A DNA stretch of 64,000 nt from Rhynchonema sp. JSB1_4 (lineage: Eukaryota > Nematoda > Chromadorea > Monhysterida > Xyalidae): positions 61,610 through 125,609 of the forward strand of contig JASAMV010003727.1 of the NCBI GenBank assembly GCA_030248065.1, written 5' to 3'. The notes beneath the pieces were generated by a model that had not been told where the DNA came from, did not search any database, and saw only the letters and a list, made by a program, of their open reading frames with translations. This document shows positions 35,161-48,848 of this stretch, piece by piece. The translations under genes and the position numbers were made by a program. Position 1 is the stretch's first letter; each line of letters begins with the position of its first letter.

Positions 35161-37202
35161 TCAATTGCAAATTTTATCGAATTGTGTCTGCAGATCGAAG
35201 CGCTCCCTGATGCTGCTGCATCGGTATTTTCGGATGCCCTGCATGATTCGGCCTTTCAGCACAACATAGATGATCGGTAGATGATTGTAGTAGCATTGCA
35301 CGATGCCGTCCAGTGCTCGCTGAATGCAAGGAATAGAGAAAATGAACGTATAAATTATAGAATCCGGATAATGAATTGAGGGAAGACATCACGCACCCCG
35401 TTTCCCTCCAACAATCGATCCTTAATACAAACACAGGCCGACTCGACCATTTGTTGGTTCTCTGACCAACAGGCGTCGGAGAAGCTGAAACATTAGGTCA
35501 ATGGCGGATCCAGCTCTTGGCCAAGAGCGGGGCAAAACCAAAGAGTGATTTTTAATTAGTGCTTGATTAGAATGTGGTGATTTTAAGCCAAACATACCGT
35601 ACAAAATCTGACCATGATCGTGTATTACGCGAAAGTTTTGCATTTTGCACGCGCGACAACCAAATTTTTGTGGAAAATAGATGTGTCTGACGCGCAAAAT
35701 GCCCGATTTTCCGACACGTAACAAAAACGACCCTCCATACCCATTGCTGCGATCGCATTGTGTCTTTCCGTCACAGATGCGTCGTTTTTCCCCCTGCACA
35801 TCGATGCCGCGTCGTTGATGACATGCCCGCACCCGATCAACTGCGTTCGTGTTGCGTTTGCACAGCTGGCGCATTGCGCCGTTGTTCGCCGACGCCATCA
35901 GGCTGTGGAACATCACATCATTTACAAACCGTGCTCAGGCATTTGGGAGCAATAAAATACGTTGTATGACTGCTGGTGATCGATTTGTACAACCGGTGGC
36001 AAACAAAATCGATTAAGATCGCACACTCCCTTTTCGTGATCAATGAATAATGGTAACCTCTGCACCCGCAGATAGTGACCGACACTGTACTTCAGGCCTC
36101 ATTTCTCTTATTCCTGCACACCACCCTGGTGCACAAGGTCCCATAACGTCACTATCACCTACACAACTTCTTGTTCTCCGATCATTATAAAACAAACAGT
36201 TTTCGCCCATACTGTAGATATCAGAACCGTTAGCAGCGCTTGAATTTGATTTTGTTTGATATTGTCTGATGTTTCAGAGAGTGTTTGCCTGAATGAGCAA
36301 GACCAACCCAATCATGTTCTTCTCCTTCTCCGTCAATCTCAGTGTGAACCATCCATAGCCGTCCGATTGTACACATTGCTCAACATCACCAAAACGTGAC
36401 TCGACATGTGCCTGCAGACATTCACGGGCACGCGCAGGGCCACCTGATGTTTCAATTTTACGAGTAGATGTCGACAAAAAGAGCGCACTTATCTCAGGTT
36501 TATTTGGACAACCCTCTATGGGGAATGAAACCCTCCATGAAATGAAAATTTTTTAACGATGCTTTGGTTCCCGCCCCCACGTCGTGTTATAGTAGTATAA
36601 AGAGGGCAGACTGTAAAAAATGAAACATCACACGTTTAATGCTACTCCGCACCTCCACCAGGAATGTAGTTGGCAATGGCCAGGAAAATGTCCTCGAGCG
36701 TGGGCGCTGCGCAGTTGTTGCTGAAAAAACGTTAGAAGGGGCTTTTCGACCCTCGTCTGGTCACTTATAGTGGTTGTAAACAAAACGAGAATGTGAAAGT
36801 AAAGTAATCCACCTAGTGGAACATCAGTGAGCTGGATTAACCTTTGTGAACGACGCTGATCTACAATGCTTCACACGACCAGCAGTGGCCAGAAGCTAAT
36901 GTTTCTTGCCGAAGTTAACAAAAAAAACGCAAAAACACTTACACTCTGAAACAATCGCGAAAGTCCTCGACCGAATACGATTGAGTGGGTGTGCGTCGCG
37001 AGATGCAGGATCGATATTGATTGAACTCATTGCCACAGTTGGATGTTTGGAAGAATCGGCCGGCACCGAACTGGGCTGCACCGCGCTGCAAACCGCGTTC
37101 ATCGAATGATCATTCAATGGATGTGGACCATAAAGTGATTAATGTTAGTCGGCAAACCTTGACAATCGGACCCGCAGCCAGCAGAAGTAACCAGATACGC
37201 AT
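35161..37202 (-). CDS. Secreted cysteine-rich protein, paralogue A
   Basis: Seven exons on -: 37202-37158, 37085-36943, 36720-about 36653, 36443-36308, 35902-35741, 35484-35397, 35319-35161; 266 aa. Exon 1 is a signal peptide, MRIWLLLLAAGPIVK. Exon 2 has NCGNEFNQYRSC and DFRDCFR; exon 3 NNCAAPTLEDIFLAIANYIP; exon 4 ARECLQAHVESRF then VEQCVQSDGYGWF; exon 5 VRACHQRRGIDV then RRICDGKTQCDRSNG; exon 6 FSDACWSENQQMVESACVCI; exon 7 LDGIVQCYYNHLPIIYV then RKYRCSS, stop TGA. Two structural halves each carry paired cysteines, suggesting several disulfides. I do not recognise a named domain; nematode DUF19-type secreted proteins are worth comparing. Introns are short except introns 4 and 1-2. Paralogues B and C follow at 38952 and 41737. 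Confidence 0.85.
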
Positions 37203-38951
37203 TGTGATTGGCTGATTTTAACAATTCGATCTAAAAAGTTGAAACCAATAAGATTTGTTCGTCAATCAATGTTGAAACAATTTAGGAAAAGTGAAATTTC
37301 TTAAGTTATCAGCAATCGCTTGCTTGAAACAAACTGGACAATCGAAGCAGACGCTCAGAAGGCAGGTGAAGAGTGCGGGCACCAATATTATGTATGTATA
37401 CAGTACATTGCCCATGCGGAGAAAACCCGGGTGACAATCAATGTCTTTGAGGAAACTAAACACTTCACCAGACAGTGACTATTGTGCGCATGCGTGCCAA
37501 CTCAAACGTCAATAAACACTGTAGTGTTCAGTTGCACAGTGGAAAAATGGAAATAATTTCAATGATTCTCAACTGCGTATTGAAACCACTTCAAGTTATG
37601 TTGCTCTTGCTTGTGCGTGGGATGACATTTCACACTTTGCTGTCGAAGTTCAGTTGTGGCCCAGTCGTATGGCATATTTTTCAATAAATTTTCTTTTACA
37701 AAGCAACAGTTGCTTTGTATTGATCTATGGGATAATTGCCTTTATTTGATCCGAACTGAGTTTTCAAGGATTTAGTTGCTAAACACACAAGCGGGATATT
37801 TACACAAAGTCTGTTTTATCTGGTAAGGATGCAGTTGTGTAAAAAGTTATTGACATGAAACACAGAAAACAGCGAAAAAGACCATTTTTAGAAAAAAATT
37901 TCTTGGGATTTATTGTCACACAAGATAATACGACAGGACAAAACAAACCAAATCAAGAATTTGAAGACCCTTCGTAGTACCCATGACGCACAAACCCATA
38001 TTTTCCGTTCGAGAAGGTTTTTACAATAATGATGATTGTGCACACAGCTTTTATTGCTTCCATTCTGAAGGCAGAGAATTACCTAGTTGACAAACCGGTT
38101 GTACAGTATGCTCCACAAAAAAAAATATTGCAATATCAAAGTTGTGATTTATGTGTAATCAAGTGTTATGAAAATGATGGGTCATATAATTTTGAGTTCT
38201 CAGTTACCGAGTAACTAGATCGAACGCAACGTTCTCTGACCTTCATGTAATGACAATATGGCTTGAAAAACTATACGACTACCCACTGATGTTCGGGACG
38301 TGCCGATGCATATCCTGCGCTTGAAACAAACGCATCACGCGATTGGGGTTTGCTTGTACCGTTCCATCACATCACGCATGCACACAACGTATAATACACA
38401 AATTCTGATCTAATTAGCCTGAACTGAACGTGTTTTATCGTCCCATGACAAATGGAGTGATAGCAACAGCGCGGTCTGGAAATAATCCGATTCTCATTTG
38501 ACCACCATTTGTGCCATATAACGCCTAAAATATTTGACAAAAAATTTCAAGAACCAGTTTTTCAAATTGTAAGCAGGTGTCATTCGATTCCCGCCCACCA
38601 CAACGTTACGGCAGTTGATCATGGTTTCGAACGTGTTCAAGTGTCTGTAGGCATTACAGTATACGCAGTATATCAATATAAAAATTGTTACACACCATCA
38701 AACAAGTTCAACACGTTTTAAAAAAAATTGCACCTGGAGAAACTCAAGTTTTGTTGCTAATCAGACGCATTTCAATAATATTCAGCGAATAAGGAATAAT
38801 TTCTGAAGACAACACTTCTGCCACTGCCCTCGTTATGTGTCGAGTTCACTGCTTCATTCTTTTGCAGATAATTATCCAGGTATATAATGCATTTAGAAAT
38901 TTTGTACCTAGTTCTTGAAGAAGTTCAAACAAATTTATGCTCATTATTTAG
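37203..38951. other. Divergent intergenic region between paralogues A and B
   Basis: Shared 5' flank of two head-to-head genes. Paralogue B's signal-peptide exon must lie here but I could not identify it with confidence; a short frame near 38836 (MCRVHCFILLQ then an apparent AG) is the only weak candidate. The rest is AT-rich with no recognised feature. Confidence 0.4.
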
Positions 38952-41352
38952 ATTCGAGCGCAAGTTCAAGACTGTGCGACCGAATTCGCCACTTATCGAC
39001 AATGCCTGAACGGTCAAGGTGGAAACCCAGCATTTTTGTCGGAGAGCTTTCAAAGTTGTTTCAAAATGTTTGTATACGACGCTCTCTTCCTTATATACTT
39101 TGTTCAACTTTCTGTGTTTTTTTTCGTACAAAAAGGTCCTTTTCATTGTCGTTTTATTTGTCAGCAACAACTGCGCCACACCTACATTTGGCAATGCTTT
39201 CTTCCTGGGCATGGGTGCACATATGCCAGCCGTTGAAGCATCAGGTTCGTGCAATTGAAATTAAAAACATAACACAGTTGATGTATTGATACCTGTGTAC
39301 CATCGCATCAATCATCAAATTGAGCAGCACGTTTCTATGATTTGCGCAGGCACCGATCGTGCGAGTGAATGTTTCGATCGTCATATTCGCACTCGATTCA
39401 CGTCAATCGAACAGTGCACCCGGACAGACGGCTTCGATTGGTTCACTATGCAATTGGGACAGGAGGAACAGGGCATACTCGCGTGCGTTAGGTGGCGATC
39501 AGATAATAATGCGGAATTGTAAATTGCTGCATTCCGCATTCTGCGTTTAGCTCAGCAGCTTTGCAAAAAATTAAGCTTTCTGCAAGTTAATGCTATGCTT
39601 TCGATGTTTTGGTAAAAAATCTCAGTTGCTGTTTGCATTAACTGGGGACTGATTTATCGTTGACTATAGGGATTCACGATTCACGGAGGTTCAATCTATG
39701 GAGGTTTGCCCTTCGCGAGTGGGCAAGCACGTTATGTCTGTTGGGCAACTCAGCGGTAATGTTCCAGATGTTTCAGCATGCTGTTGTCAACGAACGATTA
39801 CGCGGTCACCCGTCTCTGCAACAATCGCGTTTCTGCCGCACAGGTCTGTTTATAAAAGTAACGGCAAACTACATACCGGAGTTTTCCACTTAAAGCCCCG
39901 GGGGCTCTATGCGGAAATTGGTGGAAAATGGACCCTCCGACCAGAAAGAAAAAATCCAATTAGAGCCCCCGGGGGCTTTAAGTGGAAACGTTTCCACTTA
40001 CAGCCCTCGGGGGCTTTAAGCGGAAAACTGGGTGTTTTCATCGTTGTCAGTAGGGACACTTTAGGCCAGCATTTTGACATTCTGATACCATATTTCAACC
40101 TGATTGTGAGGATCTTCATCTAAACGTGGCAAAACGTTGGTAAAATAACAGAAAAGTGCGGTATTTTGGTCATTCTTGCACTAGTTTGAACTATTTTGGC
40201 AAGTTTACTGTTCGTTGTAAAATCAATGGTCCGTAAAAAAATAAATTCAATTAGAGCCCCCGGGGGCTTTAAGTGGAAAATTTTTCACTTAGAGCCCCCG
40301 AGGGCTCTATTCGGGGGGGGGCTTTAAGTGGAAAACTCCGGTATACGCCAACACGAGCCCGATTTCGGAGGTGGTGTGCTTGCAAAACGGAAAGAAAGAG
40401 AAAATCCTTATACACCACGTTGTATTCTACAACGTGTAACGTTCCCCAAATCAGCAGTCACGTCTGAATGTTTCACCAATCTGCCACCTCAGAAACCGGG
40501 CTCGTGTTGGCGTTGTGTTACAACATACTTTCATCTGTCAAACTTCAGATATCCGAGATGTTGCGGTCTGGCATGAGTCAGGCCTGCACCGACTAACTGT
40601 TCAGATGGGGCCATAGTCTTCGGAAAGGTGTACTATATAGTGCCTGGGTTGTATTACGATGGCAAACTTACGGTACTTCTGTCACGCAACACGAAACAAA
40701 TTTTCGCGCGATTCTTGATGCTGATTGTTCACGGCACGTGCCAAACTACAGTTTCGTATTGCGTGAACGAGCGAAGTGGTACCTTTCTACGGCGCTTTCT
40801 TAGCTCTAGATCTAGAGACCTACACCCAAACAATAACAGTAACGTGAAACATCAGGCTGTGCGCGTATGCCACATGCAAAACGGTATTGACGTGACCCAA
40901 GCCAATCGCGCCATTTGTGTTGCAAAGCAGGGATGTGATCGAACAAACGGGTATGTGCGAAAATTGAAGCACTCACACTGATTTTGCGAAAATTTTATTT
41001 TTAAATTTGACGTTGATGTTTGATGTTATCCGCAGTATTTCTCGATCAATTCAGCTTTTCCCACGAGTGCATGCAGCGTAACGTGCGTATGACGCATGCC
41101 GCTTGCGACTGCCTCAAAGACGAGCTGTTGCTCAACGATGCGGTGCGTTACATTGATGTTTCATGACCCTGTGTATATTTATGTTTATACAATGAGCTTG
41201 AATTTCAGCGCACACTCGACGAATTGATGCAGTGTTATTTTGGTCAACTGCCTGTCACCTACACACAACAGAAGGCGATATTGATGCAACGCGTCCGTCA
41301 ACATCGCTGCAATGGGGGACCGTTGTGGGCTGCTGGATTGGGCAATTGTTGA
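38952..41352 (+). CDS. Secreted cysteine-rich protein, paralogue B (first exon not found; one extra intron)
   Basis: Exons on +: 38952-39067, 39165-39244, 39350-39482, 39777-39843, 40856-40950, 41055-41142, 41209-41352 (stop TGA). Landmarks match paralogues A and C: QDCATEFATYRQCL, NNCATPTFGNAFF, ASECFDRHIRTRF then IEQCTRTDGFDWF, TRLCNNRV, VRVCHMQNGIDVTQANRAIC, FSHECMQRNV, LDELMQCYFGQLPVTY and a shortened C-terminus ending GLGNC. The single exon 5 of A and C is split here by an intron of about 1,012 bp (39844-40855) that contains two small transposons. The phases on both sides remain correct. Exon 3 is less conserved than in A and C. Confidence 0.82.
39876..40341. mobile_element. TA-flanked inverted-repeat element rich in CCCCGGGGGC words
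   Basis: Ends CCGGAGTTTTCCACTTAAAG and CTTTAAGTGGAAAACTCCGG, each flanked by TA. Internal repeats of AGAGCCCCCGGGGGCTTTAA (five or more) form secondary hairpins. It sits in the extra intron of paralogue B. Confidence 0.8.
40344..40513. mobile_element. MITE family B, copy 1
   Basis: Palindromic ends TACGCCAACACGAGCCCGAT and CGGGCTCGTGTTGGCG, interior with GTTGTATTCTACAACGTG. A second copy with the interior inverted lies at 57669-57839. In the extra intron of paralogue B, next to the element above. Confidence 0.8.
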
Positions 41353-41736
41353 ATATGTGTAAATCTGTACATCATACGCTCGCTCCGCGTTATAGCTGGG
41401 TCTTGCACCTTGTGAATGAAATGGAAGAGAAAACGCACAGACTGTAGGAGTTTCTTCAGACTTCTTTTTATTGACTTGAGCCAACATGGGTACAACATGC
41501 TATAAACTTAATATTATATTATCGCTGTACACAGACAAAATGACAAGCCAAACTTCATAATACACGGAATCACAAAGGTTACAATGGCACAAGCAAGTAC
41601 TGCAGAAGTCAACAATGTACATATGTACATTATGAATTGAAAACGTGCATGGTACAGAAAGTTTGTCCGATTTACCCCACTGTGATGTTTCACCCGACTT
41701 GTGCACGAACACCCAGACTTGGCGCAGTTTTGAGAT

Positions 41737-44251
41737 TTATTTCGGACACGCGTAGTTGATGACTGATTTGGGATCGTATTTCTCAGTGATCGATTGGCAG
41801 TCAAATTCTCTGATGCGTCTCACAGCGGCACCCCTGAATGCCATGTAGGTGAACGAGGTACGGCCGAAGTAGCAGTGCATCAGTCGATCAAGATGGTGCT
41901 GAAATTCGCGACGTTGATGAATGAGTGAAAACAGCAATCCGACTTGGTGATCGGTCCGGTCTGGTTTTGCTTTGGTCACACGAAGTTTTGCGTGAAGGAT
42001 ATTTAGAAAATTACTAATGCCACTGATTTCGACCAGCAAAATAATAGTAAATTAGTGAAATCCTTGATGCAAAAGTGACGTCACCAAGGCAAGACCGGTC
42101 CCAACCGATTTCCAAGTTTGATTTCGCCCTGATTATTATGATTCAGTCCATGCCTGCTCAACAGTCAAATAGTACGAATGTCCAACGAATACGCATATCC
42201 GAATAAAACACCGACGCCAGTGAACGAACCTGATTGGCGAGCATGTTTTTGTAACAGATGCACGCCAGTTTGGCCATTCTCGCGTTCACCTCCCAGCATC
42301 GGTCGGAGATGCTGAAACATTGGGTCGAACACTGTCGACTTTCATGTCGTAGAGAAAGAACGTGCATCGGTTATACAATCCACTCTGTAATCGCAGTGAG
42401 ATTATCGCGCTCCACGATTTCCGGTCACAATATCAAGACTGTGCACCTTGGTCACAGGCATCCGTGCCAGTGTTGGTATTGGTATAGTCCGACAACAACT
42501 AATGCAGAATTTATGGCAGTCAAACTGCCTGATCCGTAAAGCGGAAAACGTGCGCGCTCGCTTCAGACATGAAAATTGGAATGGTTCGACTGGGGGTTAC
42601 GGTAGCCATCAGAAAACCGCGACAGAAAGAATGAGAAAAAGAAGTTCGCAAAGCATGAATTTTATGCATAACGACGCAAAGAAGGCAATCATATGAAGTG
42701 GCTGCCAGCCAAAAAAAACTTTTTGAAGGCACCGAAGCGTTGAATAAGCCGAGTTTGAAGGTGAAGAAGGAGAAAGAAAGAAAAAGAAAAAGATGCCTGC
42801 GAACTTCCGGTCTAAAACCGGGCAAGCTTATCACTGGATGTTCCGCCAATCAGGCAGTGTGGCTGCCATAAATTCTGCGTTAGCTGTTGCTGGACTATAC
42901 GGGGTGGCTTTAACTTTTTAAAACTTTGCATCAAGATAATGCTTTGTAGATCCTGTTTTTTTTGACAAAGCGAGAAACACTCGTACCCGGATGTCGCGTC
43001 GCAGGCATGTTTGGCGTTGCACACTTGCTGTCTGGCTTGTCCAACGTCCACTCCCCTGGTCGCATGACAGCCACGCACTGCGTTCACACGGTTCTGATCG
43101 TTCATACAGAACTTCTTCATAATGTTGTCGTCGTTGGCGAGCATAACGCTGTAACCATATTGATGAATTGGTGTGAAAGTTGATTTGTATTCGCACCGCA
43201 ACTATGTATGTATGTACATTATGTTGGGAAAAGGTTGTGGATTCTACTGATCCCACAGTGAACTGAAATGTTGCGCTTCGCCCACTGGTGGGTAGTGCAT
43301 TTTACAAACTGAACTTGTATATTTGAAAAAGCTTCACAAAAGCGACATTGAGCTTTGTCTAAAGATTCCGCGCCTGTGTCCCAATGAACGTTTACGTACC
43401 CAGCCATGTTTTAGCGCCTATCCACATTATAGCGGTCGCGGAACGTCTTCCGTTATCATGCCCATTGGTGACGTGTCCCATCATCAAAACCCCGAACTCA
43501 CCCGAGCAGCTGTTTTTCCTTTGGCGTCATGTTGATATCGAACCACTTGAATCCCCGTTGGTGCACACACGCATTCACTTCGTGGTAGCGATTCCTGACG
43601 TTTGCGTCCACGCATTCTTTGGCCTTCTGTGGACCACCTGGCAGACGGGACAACGAAAGTCAACACTCTATGATACGCAGTACATCTCATTATCTTTCTA
43701 CGAATTCCCAAAAATAATAATGCTCATCCAGTGTTCTTTGCAAAACCTTATCAGCTGGACAAAAGAGTCGGTCGCAGTAGTTCTTGCCACTAAATGCGCT
43801 ACCAACCTTGAGGCAATGGAATGTAAGAGGCGATCTTCATGAAAACGTCTTCGAACGTCGGCGCTGCACAACCGTGGCTGTAGAAAAATTAAAATAATTC
43901 AACCTTGAAGCGGGCCAAACCCAGCAGCAACCAGGTTTAACTTTTGACTAAATGGGTATCTTGTAGCGAAACATCAGACAAAACGCACTCTCTGAAGCAC
44001 TGATAAAAGTCCTCAATCTGGAAGGGCCATGCTGGTCCGGTGTTCTGCATGCACGTGCGCATATTGTTGTTCTCATGCAGGCATTGTTGGGCAAATACCT
44101 ACAAATTAAAATTATTTTAAAAGTTTGAAACCATACAAACTTCTTAAACATTCAGCAAAATGTTATTATCAGAAATCCGCAAGATACCAGCGCACGCATA
44201 TCTAACCTGCACTGCCGCAGCCAGGAAGAGAAACGCGATCGGAACCTTCAT
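41737..44251 (-). CDS. Secreted cysteine-rich protein, paralogue C
   Basis: Seven exons on -: 44251-44207, 44098-about 43989, 43877-43807, 43637-43502, 43148-42987, 42311-42230, 41898-41737 (stop TAA); 255 aa. Exon 1 is a signal peptide, MKVPIAFLFLAAAVQ. Other landmarks: QQCLHENNNMRTCM and DFYQCFR; HGCAAPTFEDVFMKIASYIP; AKECVDANVRNRYHEVNACV; VRGCHATRGVDVGQARQQVC and NAKHACDATSG; ISDRCWEVNARMAKLACICY; LDRLMHCYFGRTSFTYM. Intron phases equal those of paralogue A. It is tail-to-tail with paralogue B, about 385 bp apart. Intron 5 holds a MITE. Function unknown; presumably secreted or vesicular. Confidence 0.85.
42483..42899. mobile_element. TA-flanked MITE in paralogue C intron 5
   Basis: Arms beginning TATAGTCCGACAACAACTAA and ending TTAGCTGTTGCTGGACTATA are inverted; GAATTTATGGCAG and CTGCCATAAATTC continue the pairing. 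Contains GCCTGATCCGTAAAGC, also present in the element at 51475-51656, so the two are distantly related. Confidence 0.8.
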
Positions 44252-45548
44252 ATTTCAGTCGTCTGTGATTCTATGTGCAGCAAGGCTCTAAAAATTCGTA
44301 AAATTCGAAAACGATCAGAAGGTAATGCTGTCAAATAGCAAACTGTTTATTGCGTGTTTATTTGGTTGCAGGAAGCAGTCATATTTACACCACCGCTCTG
44401 CTAAATGAAGTGCTTTTTACATGCACCACTCTCCGAAAAGACGTCAGATTTTTAATGTGCGTAGGAGTATTGAATACTTTGTTTTAACGTGTGGTTCCCG
44501 AACTGCGGGTCGTTTGATAGTGGGTACGATCTTGTTTAGACATGCACAAGAACGGAAATTTTCATCATTGATAAAATTTCTGTGTATGGACTTTGTTTTT
44601 CCCCGATATTTGCGCGCGATGTACCTATACATACATACGTATAATTTGTAAAAAAACAGTTCTTCACGTGATAATTCGTTCACGCATGACGCACATTGTG
44701 CAAAACTCTGTTTGTTTGTTTACTGCCAACTCAACGACCCCCACAACAATATTCATAAACGCAATTCTCAAACATCAAAATAAAGTTTTCCAAAACTGAG
44801 CAACACTTTCACTGTACACTGCTGCATTGTGCTTCTGTGATTCGTTTCCGCTTTCGATGATAACACATTTTCTGAAAATCTAAAAGCAACACACAAGTTA
44901 TCGAAAATATCGTTTCCGTGTTCAAGCAGAGATGTTGTTTTCGAATAGGTCTGGGTCAAAGTCCGTGACACGTTTGGAACGAATCGAAAGTTGTATGAAT
45001 GTTATGAACTGGGTGCACATAACCGATCATGGACGTGTGAAAAACAACAACCAGACCGTCAGATGACCCGTTTAGTGAGCGTGCAACACAGGACATGAGA
45101 AATTGTAGCGTCTGCTTGAATCAGTCTCATAGGATCACACAATTGTACACAACATGTACGCATGTAGAGCAATATTTCTGACATTTGTCGGTTGAAAACA
45201 AATTGAATATGTTTGTAGAGTGGACGCAGTTGAATGCTTCAGCAGGAAAAAAAGCACGTGCGGTACATATGGCTGAAACCTGACAGTGCTCGCGAAACAT
45301 GATTCAAAACCTGAAGTACAGTGCAGCACTTCAGGCATTAAACTCGTTATCAAAATGACAATACATGTTGTACTTTATTATGTTTGCATGCAGTTATGAT
45401 GACCTATAACCAGTATACCATGTACATGTATACCTAGGTAGTACGAAGAAAACGTTCAACTGTAACGAAATGCATGTTTTCACTTTCACTCGTCACTTGT
45501 ATCATCCACATTTCAACGTTTCTTTGGCATTGTATCAATCAAACAGCC
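44252..45548. other. Intergenic, no supported gene
   Basis: 5' flanks of paralogue C and the astacin. Only short unrelated frames; AT-rich with several TACATACATA-type words. Confidence 0.4.
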
Positions 45549-48196
<2,648 letters not shown>

Positions 48197-48374
48197 CAAC
48201 AGCATCATTGTTCCGTATGGTATATAGCGAAACGTTACACCCTGCGTTTACATGTTCTCCTTTTGGCATTTGGTTCACACCCCAGTGTCTTTCTTCCTGA
48301 TGATCTACGATTGTCTGAAGTAAAATAATTTTAATATCGGAATTGCAATCCTGTACGTAGTTGATGCGCAGATG

Positions 48375-48604
48375 TGTTACGGACAAAACAGCGGGCGACA
48401 AAACAGCGGTGCCAAAACAGCGGTATTCGAAAGACAGTGCCCACGTATGTAGTGGATACTGTGCTGAGGGCAGTGTAGGCCCAAGCCTAAGCCTAAGCCC
48501 AAGCCTATTCATAAGCCTAAGCCTTTCAAAGACAAAGATTACTGCCATCAGTACCCGCAGTTTTGTCTCCCGCTGTTTTGTCCACCGCTGTTTTGTCCGT
48601 AACA
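48375..48604. mobile_element. Inverted-repeat element with TTAGGC-type interior
   Basis: Ends TGTTACGGACAAAACAGCGG and CCGCTGTTTTGTCCGTAACA. The motif ACAAAACAGCGG occurs three times in each arm. The interior has an imperfect CCTAAG run (AAGCCTAAGCCTAAGCCCAA and ATAAGCCTAAGCC), the complement of TTAGGC. No target duplication is apparent. Confidence 0.8.
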
Positions 48605-48848
48605 GGATAACGAGTACTTAGCTCATTTTTACACTTTGGCTTTCTTCACAAGAGCTAAAGAATGTCAAACATTTAACATTTTTATAAACATCAGTGACTT
48701 GCGCTCATCAATGCCGTAAAACCCTCATGCCGTGACTTTGACCCGACGTTATCTCTTTTCCTCTTGACAATAAAATAGTCTAGACTGTGACACAAAAATT
48801 ATCCTCATAACAAAAGGGATGATCGTCGTAGCAAAAAGTCCGCGCTCC

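Noticed and set aside
15142..36276. TGAAACATCA as a stop-codon context element (TGA stops at 15142 and 32075, possible at 36276)
   Set aside because: The 36276 stop is in an intron once exon 4 is spliced. The remaining two are too few, and most copies lie at intron ends.
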